From positions 1 through 64,000 of the forward strand of contig NZ_JMFO01000018.1 in NCBI RefSeq assembly GCF_000714715.1: 64,000 nt of DNA, in the 5' to 3' direction. The first letter of the stretch is position 1. Each line of letters starts with the position of its first letter. The notes below the pieces were generated by a model, which was given only the letters and a program-made list of their open reading frames with translations, was not told the DNA's origin and ran no database searches. Of this stretch, positions 1-9,062 are shown one piece after another. Made by a program: the position numbers and the translations under genes. The stretch is from Candidatus Magnetobacterium casense (GTDB lineage: Bacteria; Nitrospirota; Thermodesulfovibrionia; Thermodesulfovibrionales; Magnetobacteriaceae).

Positions 1-1
1 A

Positions 2-480
2 GATAACGATACTTCGGAGTTTGCAGTGGAAAGTATCCGCGCTGGTGGCGTAAAATGGGGTGTGAACATTATCCCAATGCTAAAACACTTCTCATTACTG
101 CTGATTGCGGGGGCAGTAATGGCTATCGTGTCCGTTTGTGGAAGGTTGCACTCCAACGTTTTGCAAACGAAACAGGTTTAAACATATCGGTTTGTCACTT
201 TCCACCGGGAACCAGCAAATGGAATAAAATAGAACATAGAATGTTCTGCCATATAAGCATGAACTGGCGTGGTAAGCCTTTGACAAGCCATGAGATAATC
301 GTAAATCTAATAGGTAGCACCACAACAAATAAGGGTTTAAAGATCAAGGCAGAACTGGATACAACTGCTTACTCAAAGGGAATTAAGGTGTCTGATGAAG
401 AATTTGACAAAGTTAATTTAACTAAGGCTTCATTTCATGGTGAATGGAATTATACTATAGCACCTAATTGTTCAAGTTAA
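2..480 (+). pseudogene. ISAzo13-type transposase, C-terminal fragment, frameshifted
   Basis: The product of 55-480 resembles the C-terminal half of ISAzo13-family DDE transposases: ITADCGGSNGYRVRLW, then FPPGTSKWNKIEHR with the conserved NxxEH core, NWRGKPL, and FHGEWNYTI just before the stop. Upstream, frame 2 (from base 2) reads DTSEFAVESIR, which is the expected preceding segment, but the continuation RWWRKMG lies in frame 1. One base appears to be missing near 37-43. The gene also runs off the left edge. A frameshifted transposase is probably inactive unless the indel is an assembly error. The family is recognised from memory of its motifs; the IS terminal repeat was not identified. Confidence 0.7.
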
Positions 481-520
481 TTATGGACAGTTACTAAGAA
501 GGAGAACCTTTCTTTAATCA

Positions 521-3138
521 CTTTATATCCCACATAGTTCAGATGAAACCGCATATCGCCAGTGCTGCTTTATAAGCATTTCCCACTTTATATCCCACAT
601 AGTTCAGATGAAACAGCCAAAGCAGACAAGGGACGGACAGTATCTTGACACTTTATATCCATTCCCTGTTGCACTTCAACGCGTTACCTTTACAGACGGA
701 CAGTATCTTGACACTTTATATCCCACATAGTTCAGATGAAACGCATTGCCTGTGGTGACAGCACAGACAGTGAAATCACTTTATATCCCACATAGTTCAG
801 ATGAAACGCTTACCCACATTCAAAAACACCGGAACCTTTTTCCTTTATATCCCACATAGTTCAGATGAAACGCAGAACGCAACCCGCAGTTTAACGGCAT
901 ACAAAACTTTATATCCCACATAGTTCAGATGAAACGTGTTGACCTATTTCGTAGACAAGCTCCTTAATGGCCTTTATATCCCACATAGTTCAGATGAAAC
1001 TTTACATTAACCGTGCCACTTGCTTTTGTCTTTAAACTTTATATCCCACATAGTTCAGATGAAACTGACGCCACAACCGCAATACCGGCAAAGTACATGT
1101 TCTTTATATCCCACATAGTTCAGATGAAACTACAGCCTTGTCATCCAGTTTGGTTAGTGTACCGTCCTTTATATCCCACATAGTTCAGATGAAACCCGTC
1201 AAAAGTTGCCCGTTTGCCCATATGCGTATAAACTTTATATCCCACATAGTTCAGATGAAACACGGCACGGTGATTGATACCAGTAGTGATTTGGAACTTT
1301 ATATCCCACATAGTTCAGATGAAACTTTAATATCAGGTAAAGCCATTCTTGACATATCTGACTTTATATCCCACATAGTTCAGATGAAACTTGATAGACC
1401 CAACTAAGACAATCCTTTCATCCTCACTTTATATCCCACATAGTTCAGATGAAACGTAGCCCTTGCGCTTAAAATACTCAATAGCCTCTTTCTTTATATC
1501 CCACATAGTTCAGATGAAACCCAGCCGTGCTATCTGCCCTGAAAAGCAACTTACCACTTTATATCCCACATAGTTCAGATGAAACAAGGATATCGGCGAT
1601 AAGGCCCACGGGCTTTTGTGTCTTTATATCCCACATAGTTCAGATGAAACGTGGATGCTCATCAGGCTGCCCAAAGTTGATTAAGCTTTATATCCCACAT
1701 AGTTCAGATGAAACACCCTGCCAACTCACGCAAGATACTCGTTATTGACGCTTTATATCCCACATAGTTCAGATGAAACTCTGCCAGTTTTTTCATTTTG
1801 GCGTTAAATTCTTCCCTTTATATCCCACATAGTTCAGATGAAACGCAATGTAGTCATACGTCTCTTTATTTACAGTCATGCTTTATATCCCACATAGTTC
1901 AGATGAAACCTGAATCTGAAAAAAGAAATGTCAATGTAGTTATTACTTTATATCCCACATAGTTCAGATGAAACCATCGTAAGCGGCCTGATATGACGTA
2001 TGCAGAATGCCTTTATATCCCACATAGTTCAGATGAAACCTCCTGATGCTTTAGCTGAACTTAGAAGGAAGTATGCTTTATATCCCACATAGTTCAGATG
2101 AAACTTGACAGTTAATTATAACAACAGACGCATCAAGCCTTTATATCCCACATAGTTCAGATGAAACGCTGTAGGGACGACGGCGGCAGCGGTAAAAACA
2201 CCTCCTTTATATCCCACATAGTTCAGATGAAACTCGCTCGTATCGGGGCAGTGGAGGAGTTGTTATCACTTTATATCCCACATAGTTCAGATGAAACCTA
2301 CAGGGGCCGGAGACGTGAAGCCTATCTCTGCACTTTATATCCCACATAGTTCAGATGAAACGACTTGCTGTGATGTTACGACGGTTGTCATTTTGACTTT
2401 ATATCCCACATAGTTCAGATGAAACACGCTTGCCCCCCATGAATCCCCGGAGTTCAGCTTACTTTATATCCCACATAGTTCAGATGAAACTTCGTTGCAA
2501 CTGCTCAAGGTTTGCCATCCATTCTGCTTTATATCCCACATAGTTCAGATGAAACTATTCCTTCTGAAATTATGTTTGCAGGGTCTCCATCCTTTATATC
2601 CCACATAGTTCAGATGAAACTCATAGTGACTCCTGATTATCCACACCAGAGGTGTCCTTTATATCCCACATAGTTCAGATGAAACGCGGACACTCCGACA
2701 CGATCTGCGCATCGTCATGATCTTTATATCCCACATAGTTCAGATGAAACTAATATATACAAGTATTCGTATATTAAGTGTTAGAACTTTATATCCCACA
2801 TAGTTCAGATGAAACGAGGTCATAGATGGTAGTTTACAATCTGTGTTTACTCTTTATATCCCACATAGTTCAGATGAAACCCGGACGTGAAGGTTCCCGT
2901 AAGGCTGCGTCTTCTTCTTTATATCCCACATAGTTCAGATGAAACCTCAATCTTGAAGCGTACAGGATTGCTTCATTGAACCTTTATATCCCACATAGTT
3001 CAGATGAAACTAATTGCCTTTATCAGCAAGCCCCTTCCTTTAGGTACTTTATATCCCACATAGTTCAGATGAAACTTGGTATTAGTCCTCCTTGCCACTA
3101 ACCGTAGCTCTTTATATCCCACATAGTTCAGATGAAAC
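521..3138 (-). CRISPR. CRISPR array, 40 full 29-bp repeats plus one truncated repeat
   Basis: On the plus strand each repeat begins CTTTATATCCC and ends CAGATGAAAC (29 bp). The first is at 521-549 and the last at 3110-3138, with a period of 64-66 bp and spacers of 35-37 bp. Read on the minus strand the repeat begins GTTTCATCTGAAC and ends GGGATATAAAG, which matches the layout of clostridial type I-B repeats (GTTT...AACTA.GTGG.AT.TAAA). This suggests transcription leftward, a crRNA 5' handle of ATATAAAG, and the leader on the right beside cas2. The full repeats appear identical. The only damaged repeat is near the left end, where leader-distal decay is expected. No spacer was matched to a target. 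Confidence 0.97.
632..742. repeat. Rearranged CRISPR unit: truncated repeat and duplicated spacer end
   Basis: At 651 a repeat starts but stops after ten bases (CTTTATATCC) and runs into unrelated sequence at 661-694. The 29-bp stretch 632-660 (start GACGGACAG, end TTTATATCC) is repeated exactly at 695-723, so the end of one spacer and the start of the repeat occur twice, 63 bp apart. A normal repeat resumes at 714-742. This looks like recombination or template switching that replaced part of one repeat-spacer unit. Confidence 0.85.
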
Positions 3139-3352
3139 TCAACCTTTGCTGTCAAAGATCAAAATCACAAGCCCTTATAAAATAACATATTAGACGAGGG
3201 GTTTTCTCAAAATAATTGAAATGTACGTACTTTTTTGCAGTGAACCTGCGGTCGCGTTTTTCAGGCATAGATAATTCACAGGTATTGTTTAATATTATCA
3301 GTGACTTATATGGATTCATACTTGAAAGAGGTTTACTGCACATACCATCTGC
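3139..3352 (-). promoter_or_regulatory. Probable CRISPR leader
   Basis: This AT-rich stretch of about 210 bp lies between the leader-proximal repeat and the cas2 stop and holds no credible gene. On the minus strand it contains A-rich runs, and TTGACA lies only about 10 bases before the first repeat. It is the position expected for the leader, where the array promoter and the Cas1-Cas2 integration signals lie. The function is inferred from position and repeat orientation. Confidence 0.65.
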
Positions 3353-3619
3353 CTAAAAAATGTTACCAGTCATTTCTTTTTCAAGGCCAAGCACTGCCTT
3401 TGAGAGATTGCTTCTGTTTTCTATGACGTAGAAGTATACGCTGTCTGATTCTAAGTCTATTATTTTTAAAAGCTCCTGCCTGCACTTTTGAAGCTTACCG
3501 ACGCTCAACTCACCCTCAAACACCGAGTTTTGTACCCAGTGAAGATATTTTTTGAGCGCCTTGCGAACCTTGTTTACACGCAACTCCCCAATATCGTATG
3601 TCACCACGTAATAGGGCAT
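3353..3619 (-). CDS. cas2: CRISPR-associated endonuclease Cas2
   Basis: Small ferredoxin-fold protein of about 88 residues that forms the Cas1-Cas2 spacer integrase. The start MPYYVVTYDIG carries the conserved strand and aspartate of Cas2; LHWVQNSVFEGEL and the C-terminal SVYFYVIEN segment also fit. I chose the ATG at 3619 because it overlaps the cas1 stop as TGATG, the usual coupled arrangement; a GTG three codons upstream is also possible. It is the last gene of the operon and directly precedes the leader. Confidence 0.95.
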   Translation of the reverse strand: MPYYVVTYDIGELRVNKVRKALKKYLHWVQNSVFEGELSVGKLQKCRQELLKIIDLESDSVYFYVIENRSNLSKAVLGLEKEMTGNIF

Positions 3620-4602
3620 CACCACCACGCCTTAAGGGGAACGTACTCTTCGTCTCCCAACAGATGCTTTATAAGCTTGTAGCACTCTAAACGTATCAAC
3701 GTGGAATACGACACCTTGCGCTTGAGCTTTCGGTGCTGGACGGTGGTATTGAGTTTTTCGTCGAGCTCCCGCAGATACTTCTTGCGCCCAACCTCCGTCA
3801 GGTAACAATAATCCACATCCTCATCGAAGTCTTCCTCCGTGAGCATCCTGTTGTTGACGAGCTTGAACATGACCGTATCGGCAATTAGTGGCTTGAATAT
3901 ATCCGATATGTCAAGACTCAGCGAATAACGCCGCTGACTTGGTTCGTGCAGATAGCTGATAGTTGGATTAAGCTGAGTGTGGTATATATTGGTCAACACG
4001 TGTGTGTACATCAGCGAGTTGCCAAAGGAGATCAGGGCATTAACGGGATTTGTAGGTGGCCGCTTATTACGCTTGTCAAAGGAGAAACCATCAGCCACCA
4101 TCACGACGTTAAGTGCCTGGTAATAGGCGTTGCGAGCACGTCCCTCACATCCCATAAGCTCGGCAACGGAACCCGCCGATTCAATGTGTTTCAATTCACG
4201 GTCTATGATGTCCCTGAATTCTTCAGTGCCCTTGTGACGGCGGAGATTACGCTGGAGATGAAAGAGACTCCCCTGGACAAATCCAACTGCAATGGCCAAC
4301 CGCTTGGCGGGGTCAAGGTAGTGCTGAACCTGCCGGACGGTAAGCTCCCCCGATGCACTCTTATGGGGCGGCATGAAGCTCCCCGTGTAAAACCCATAGT
4401 AGTTGTAGAAGTGAATGGTCGTGTTGTGTTTGGAGAGAAAGTTCAACAGCTTGGAGTTTAGGTCAATTTCACCAAACAGGTGGATGGTGTCGATGTCTTC
4501 AATGGGAATGGCCTTCTTGTCACCCTTTTCGTTTTCGATGACAACGGTGTTTTCCATCCGTTTTATCCTGCCATTTGAGGATATGTAATACGGTCTGTCC
4601 AT
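3619..4602 (-). CDS. cas1: CRISPR-associated endonuclease Cas1 (type I-B)
   Basis: Metal-dependent integrase of spacer acquisition, 327 residues, normal length for I-B Cas1. Conserved features are the N-terminal beta domain (PYYISSNGRI), the catalytic glutamate around residue 153 in MGCEGRARNAYY, the histidine around 219 in YLHEPSQRRYSLSLD, and the aspartates at 231-234 (DISDIFKPLIAD). It overlaps cas2 by one base and lies 18 bp after cas4. All predicted active-site residues are present, so adaptation may be functional. Confidence 0.97.
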   Translation of the reverse strand: MDRPYYISSNGRIKRMENTVVIENEKGDKKAIPIEDIDTIHLFGEIDLNSKLLNFLSKHNTTIHFYNYYGFYTGSFMPPHKSASGELTVRQVQHYLDPAKRLAIAVGFVQGSLFHLQRNLRRHKGTEEFRDIIDRELKHIESAGSVAELMGCEGRARNAYYQALNVVMVADGFSFDKRNKRPPTNPVNALISFGNSLMYTHVLTNIYHTQLNPTISYLHEPSQRRYSLSLDISDIFKPLIADTVMFKLVNNRMLTEEDFDEDVDYCYLTEVGRKKYLRELDEKLNTTVQHRKLKRKVSYSTLIRLECYKLIKHLLGDEEYVPLKAWW

Positions 4603-4620
4603 AGTCTTTTTTTCCTTATG

Positions 4621-5145
4621 TTATGCCCAACACAGTTGACAGTATGCACACTTTGAACAGATGGGTTTATGGACTGGTTTGGGCGGATTTGGTAGTGCGG
4701 TGATGGCCCTGATTTTATCGAGGTCAGCAAGAACACTCAACTCGTCTTGTTCCGTGAGAACGACTTCTTCGGTTCGTCGGAGTTTGGGATAACTGATAAT
4801 ACCCGTTTTGTTGATGCCGCGTTGTTTGAGAATGAACAGGTAATAGAGAATTTGCGCCCTATCGGCATCGGCAATGGAGTTGGAGAGCTTGATCTCGCGG
4901 ATGGTGTCGGGGCCAACGACGTCGATCCTAATCAGGTTATCGATCAATACCTCGCGTGACTTCTCCCGTGGATAGGCAGATTGATCAAGGAGCTTGCCAA
5001 GCAGAACACTGTCTGACTCTGCCTCCATCGTGATGTGCCGGTCAAAGAGCCATAGCTTGCGCTGACAAACGTACAGGTAGTTGACCTTTACCCCCGTTAC
5101 CCGAAACTCCTGCGGCGGAGACCCTATCGATTGTGAATCTGACAT
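4621..5145 (-). CDS. cas4: CRISPR-associated exonuclease Cas4
   Basis: RecB-like nuclease with an iron-sulfur cluster that trims prespacers and helps choose PAM-proximal ends, 174 residues. The cluster ligands are visible as one cysteine at about residue 27 (VNYLYVCQRKLW) and a C-terminal group C-x2-C-x2-C-x2-C at 163-172. The nuclease core includes REIKLSNSIADADRAQILYYL, with the E-x-K motif and the QxxxY element. It lies between cas3 and cas1 in the I-B order. Confidence 0.94.
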   Translation of the reverse strand: MSDSQSIGSPPQEFRVTGVKVNYLYVCQRKLWLFDRHITMEAESDSVLLGKLLDQSAYPREKSREVLIDNLIRIDVVGPDTIREIKLSNSIADADRAQILYYLFILKQRGINKTGIISYPKLRRTEEVVLTEQDELSVLADLDKIRAITALPNPPKPVHKPICSKCAYCQLCWA

Positions 5146-5178
5146 ACCTATATCAACCTGAGCTTAACATAAACAGCG

Positions 5179-7365
5179 TCAGTCAATAAACACCCCCGCA
5201 CCCACAGCCTCGTTGAGTTCAATCCCCTTCTCAAAGGAATACGTGACATCGTTTATGATACATATAGCGTTTCTATTGCAGTAAGCGGAACCAGCAACAC
5301 GCATCAGGCGCTTGCGGTCAAATAACTGAACGGCAACCGTATATTGCCTCAACTCCGCCTTTGCACGGAGCCTGTCATCGAACGACACCCCCTTTGCCTC
5401 AATTATGCCGAGAGCTTCGGTGATCTCCTTCTCACATGCGTTGTAGACCGGTCGGGGAATAACGCAGTAATTAAAGGCAATCTTTCTGAACATCTCCTGG
5501 GCTTCTTTTTTTGTTTGCGCCTTAAAACCGAGTTCAAGCAGGTTCTTGTAGTTTTTATAGCTGCGATAGTATTGCGTTGTTTCGATGTCACGAAAAATAT
5601 GTTCTATTGTCGCTTGCTTGTCTTCTTCGGTCATAAAGAGGCCGTCATAGCGATCCTTCAGGTGGCGATACGTCCGTGCCATCAGGTCAGCGTCGTAGAC
5701 TTTGAATGTCTTTGCATGAAATATGTGGATATTGGGTGTGGGCAACCCATACTCCCGTTTCCTGTAACAGCGCCCAAAGCGTTGAAACAGACTGTCCACG
5801 GGAGAACATTCGGTAAAGAGTACGTCAAAGTCGAGATCAAGGCTGGCCTCAACTACTTGCGTGGCTATCCAGACCACAGGTGGATGAGTGGGATCGTTGA
5901 TGGCCATGATGGCCGTTTCCTTGAGCTTGCGATCTCTCTGTATGAACCGGGAATGAAGGAGACAAGCCCCCTCGTCTCTGAGCGCCTCGTACATCTCCTG
6001 TGCACGCCTGACCGTGTTGCAAACGACAAGCACCTTTCTGCCGGTTTCGAGACTGTCAATGACCATTGCCAATGACCCCGGGTCGTTAATCTCTTCACCG
6101 TGTACTGAAATCCTATGCCGCCTGATGCCAGGGAGAACAGGGGAAGGGATTTCAACGTTGCCAAGGGCCTCCAGCTCCTCTTTTACAAAAGGCGGAAGGG
6201 TTGCCGTCATCAGTAGAAACTTACCCCCCAGGCGATGAATCTCCTTCAGAAACACAACAATGGCCGCAATGGAATCGGGCGAAAAGCTCTGTATCTCGTC
6301 AACGACGATCTTTGAGTAGGACGCGGTGAGGTAAACAAGTTCATAGCCGTTGTACTTAAAGGCCGCCGTGACAAGCTGGTCTGCCGTGGCAACCGTCAGG
6401 GGGGCGCAGAGTTTTCTGGCCGTCTCGATACGTTCCGTGTAGGTTTCGGTGTTATCGGTGTCCTCAAGGTTATAAGCAATGTCCCCATGCAGGAGCGAAA
6501 CGTTATTATTGTCGTCTTTGGCAAACACCTCACGAAACCGCTTGTGCATCTCACTCACGGCCATCTTAAGCCCCAGGAGATAAAACGCCTTAGCGCCATC
6601 TATCCAGTTCATGGAGTACTCGGTCTTACCCGAGCCTGTGGCCGCAACCAAGATGATGTTCTTGGCAGCCAGCCTCCTGGCCTCCTGCTGAAAAGGTTTC
6701 AGAGTCCAGACTTTGCCAGCAAGACAGCGGGCAAAGTCGTCGCGATAGTTGCCACGATAGAGTCTTTCGGCATCTATGCCGGCGGATGCGGTGTAGTCAC
6801 ACTTGTGGAGGATGCCCTTGAAAAACACGATAAGCTCAAAGTAGTGGCGATAGTACGCCTGTGACTCTATAAGTTGCCGCAGGTCTTTTTCAATGTCGTA
6901 GTCTGCATTGAGCGGTGAGGTGAAGCCTATCTTGTCTTTGTTTTTCTCCAGGTCGAGTTCAATAAACTTTATCACGGCTTCTTTGTTAAACTTGTCGCTT
7001 CGTGTGTGGTGAAAAGCCACGCAGTATTGGACGAGCCTATAAAAGCGGATATTCTCCGTACTGAAGCCGTGAAAATACCTATTATCTTCGCTTGTGATGA
7101 AGGCAACGGAGAGCCATTCGTGTGGGATCTCTTGTGCGTCCTTCAGCTCTGGGATGATAGCCTTTTCCTGCAGTCCCAGTTTGTTCTGAAACTTGTGGTT
7201 GAGTTTACCGAGGTCGTGGTAGCAGAGTATCTTTTTAATGACGGCGTCGTATTTGTTGACCTTTTCGGGGTCAAGGTACGGCTTGAGTGTCTCATAACAT
7301 GCGAGCAGATTGCGGTTGTGTGTCTCAATTGTCTCCGGAGGGTCTGATTTTGCGTAAACTGGCAT
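5179..7365 (-). CDS. cas3: CRISPR-associated helicase/nuclease Cas3 (HD + DExH)
   Basis: Effector nuclease-helicase recruited by Cascade to degrade target DNA, 728 residues. The N-terminal HD nuclease shows H-D at 50-51 (CYHDLGKLNHKF) with further histidines near 82 and 119-120. The SF2 helicase follows: Q-motif LKPFQQEA, Walker A AATGSGKTEY near 241-250, DEIQ box at 356-359, TAT motif at 387-389, and the motif VI region LFQRFGRCYRK. The reading frame is intact, in contrast to the second copy at 11559-14217. The start at 7365 is next to the cas5 stop (7367). Confidence 0.97.
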   Translation of the reverse strand: MPVYAKSDPPETIETHNRNLLACYETLKPYLDPEKVNKYDAVIKKILCYHDLGKLNHKFQNKLGLQEKAIIPELKDAQEIPHEWLSVAFITSEDNRYFHGFSTENIRFYRLVQYCVAFHHTRSDKFNKEAVIKFIELDLEKNKDKIGFTSPLNADYDIEKDLRQLIESQAYYRHYFELIVFFKGILHKCDYTASAGIDAERLYRGNYRDDFARCLAGKVWTLKPFQQEARRLAAKNIILVAATGSGKTEYSMNWIDGAKAFYLLGLKMAVSEMHKRFREVFAKDDNNNVSLLHGDIAYNLEDTDNTETYTERIETARKLCAPLTVATADQLVTAAFKYNGYELVYLTASYSKIVVDEIQSFSPDSIAAIVVFLKEIHRLGGKFLLMTATLPPFVKEELEALGNVEIPSPVLPGIRRHRISVHGEEINDPGSLAMVIDSLETGRKVLVVCNTVRRAQEMYEALRDEGACLLHSRFIQRDRKLKETAIMAINDPTHPPVVWIATQVVEASLDLDFDVLFTECSPVDSLFQRFGRCYRKREYGLPTPNIHIFHAKTFKVYDADLMARTYRHLKDRYDGLFMTEEDKQATIEHIFRDIETTQYYRSYKNYKNLLELGFKAQTKKEAQEMFRKIAFNYCVIPRPVYNACEKEITEALGIIEAKGVSFDDRLRAKAELRQYTVAVQLFDRKRLMRVAGSAYCNRNAICIINDVTYSFEKGIELNEAVGAGVFID

Positions 7366-7366
7366 G

Positions 7367-8080
7367 TCATTTCTCCATAAGGTTTACGATATAGCCATCA
7401 CTGTCTATGGTAATATTGTAAAACTTTATTTGATTGCCCTTTGTTATGTATATGGTATCGACATAGCTAAATATCCGTTTGTCCTCAAAGGACTTTACGT
7501 CTTCATAGTAAAACGGCAGACGATAATATGTCCCAACCAATTGCTGCTGTTTACAGAACTCCGGCGGGAGGTAGGTATCGTATGGAAGCCTGAATCCGTC
7601 TGTTTCATGGGACGATATATCGACGAGCTTCGTTTCGCCTAAGTCAACGCGGGCGATGTCCTCGTTTCTGCCAATTACAACGGTCTTTGTCCTGACCGCA
7701 TCATAGAGCTGATCGGTAAGGCCCTCATCGTCAAAGGCAATATGCAGGAGAAGCTTCATGTCAACGATTTCGTCAACAAACATGACGCCGTGTGTTGCTG
7801 TTTTCTCAGATGTACCAATAACCACATCGTAGGGATTTTTGGGTCTATCCTTTCTGGCACGGTCGAATTTATACACCTTCTGCATGTTGGTAACAACGGA
7901 TGCGTACCTGCCCTGGATCGATATGGCAAGGTTGCGATACTGTGTTAAATCGAGCAGGGCGTGTGCCATGCCCCTTACCATCGAGGGCGTGGGAAGCGGA
8001 TATGTCTGGACATAGCCAAAGCTCATCTCTCTGCGGTAGTTGACCAGGTTTTGATACAGCTTTATCTTTAATGCCTTCAT
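7367..8080 (-). CDS. cas5: Cascade subunit Cas5 (type I-B)
   Basis: RAMP-fold protein of 237 residues that caps the crRNA 5' handle in Cascade. The N-terminus MKALKIKLYQNLVNYRREM followed by YPLPTPSMVRGMAHAL is the Cas5 signature of Tneap-type I-B systems (strand, then PxPS.VRG). Its partners are Cas7, Cas8b and Cas6 encoded just upstream. It is clearly homologous to the Cas5 at 14207-15022 (shared start and YP.P..S.V.G motif) but strongly diverged, so the two operons are not a recent duplication. Confidence 0.93.
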   Translation of the reverse strand: MKALKIKLYQNLVNYRREMSFGYVQTYPLPTPSMVRGMAHALLDLTQYRNLAISIQGRYASVVTNMQKVYKFDRARKDRPKNPYDVVIGTSEKTATHGVMFVDEIVDMKLLLHIAFDDEGLTDQLYDAVRTKTVVIGRNEDIARVDLGETKLVDISSHETDGFRLPYDTYLPPEFCKQQQLVGTYYRLPFYYEDVKSFEDKRIFSYVDTIYITKGNQIKFYNITIDSDGYIVNLMEK

Positions 8081-8086
8081 GGTGGC

Positions 8087-9058
8087 TTAATTTGCGTTTC
8101 CATTGTAGTGTTCGTCAACCGATTGACGCAACTGCGCAAAGAAACCTTCTACGTCCCTTTGATTGTCCACCGTTATGGAACCGACATTGGAAAATATGCC
8201 GTCTATAACGCCAAGCATGGTTTGTTCCTTCACGGTATGATTGTTGAGAGTCGTGATGGCGAGTACGCTGTTGATGGCCTTTTCGTCTATCTCAACCTTG
8301 TCTCTGAGGAAGGTCAGTCGCAGTCTGTTGTAAAAGAACGGATTGCCGACGTCGTAAATTCCGCCTATTACAAAGACCGGGGCAAGGTTTTCCCGTTTTC
8401 CTCTGATGTCCCGGTAGAGGAGCTTTATGACGCTAAGGAGGTTGTTGACTCGTTCTGCTTTCCTGGCAGGAGACAGGTTAACCTTGTCTATTGTGTCTTT
8501 ACCGATATCATCGAGATTGAAGGTCATTGAATAACAATAAAACGAACGGTGTATCTCTGCCTGAAAGATGTCGTTACCAACGTTATTGGGGATTCTGTCA
8601 GCAAGTCCCTTGTTTGTTCCAAACTCCATTTCGTTGTGGAAGGTTTCGAGGCTTACTGCGTCTGTGAGGCGGACTACAGCCTTTCTGATTTTTGTTTTTT
8701 CTTTTACATCTTCATCATTTGTCTCGGGTTCTTCAATTTCGTTTTTTGTCTTACTCTTTTTCTTTTTCTCTGTTTTCATGTAGCCAAAGAAATCTATTTC
8801 AGGAAACTTGTCAATTGTTGATGATTTGGAAAATTGTATAACACCACTCTCTTTATCAACTTCAGTAAGTGGATAGTTGTATACCTCATTGAGCATACGC
8901 ACGATATCGTAACGAATGGCCTGTCTGCTGACGTATGAATAGTTCTTGGCATCTGTGGTAAGTTTTTTCAACGTAAGAATGTTGCCAACCCCTTCGCCGT
9001 AGTTCAGATTAGAGGCCTTAAAGATTACGGCCATGTGTATATGTTTGGACTTTGCCAT
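8087..9058 (-). CDS. cas7: Cascade backbone subunit Cas7 (Cst2/DevR family, type I-B)
   Basis: Backbone subunit that binds the crRNA spacer along its length. The N-terminus HIHMAVIFKASNLNYGEG, the segment YVSRQAIRYDIV and the stretch from AVVRLTDAVSLETF to NKGLADR are typical of the Cst2/DevR family. I chose the ATG at 9058 because AAGGAGG lies at suitable spacing, inside the 3' end of cas8; the longer open frame to 9112 would add 18 residues without a good ribosome site. A Lys/Glu-rich low-complexity insert occurs near residues 85-125. Confidence 0.93.
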   Translation of the reverse strand: MAKSKHIHMAVIFKASNLNYGEGVGNILTLKKLTTDAKNYSYVSRQAIRYDIVRMLNEVYNYPLTEVDKESGVIQFSKSSTIDKFPEIDFFGYMKTEKKKKSKTKNEIEEPETNDEDVKEKTKIRKAVVRLTDAVSLETFHNEMEFGTNKGLADRIPNNVGNDIFQAEIHRSFYCYSMTFNLDDIGKDTIDKVNLSPARKAERVNNLLSVIKLLYRDIRGKRENLAPVFVIGGIYDVGNPFFYNRLRLTFLRDKVEIDEKAINSVLAITTLNNHTVKEQTMLGVIDGIFSNVGSITVDNQRDVEGFFAQLRQSVDEHYNGNAN

Positions 9059-9062
9059 TGTG

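Noticed and set aside
1138-2349. Several open frames inside the CRISPR array encoding repeated FISHIVQMK or LYIPHSSDET peptides.
   Set aside because: These are translations of the CRISPR repeats; no ribosome sites, and the reading depends only on repeat periodicity.
550-3109. Self-targeting spacers against genes in this window.
   Set aside because: I saw no spacer that obviously matches other sequence here, but I could not run an exhaustive comparison.
5344-6075. Long plus-strand frames opposite cas3, cas1 and other minus-strand genes.
   Set aside because: They overlap strongly supported genes in antisense and show no domain motifs.
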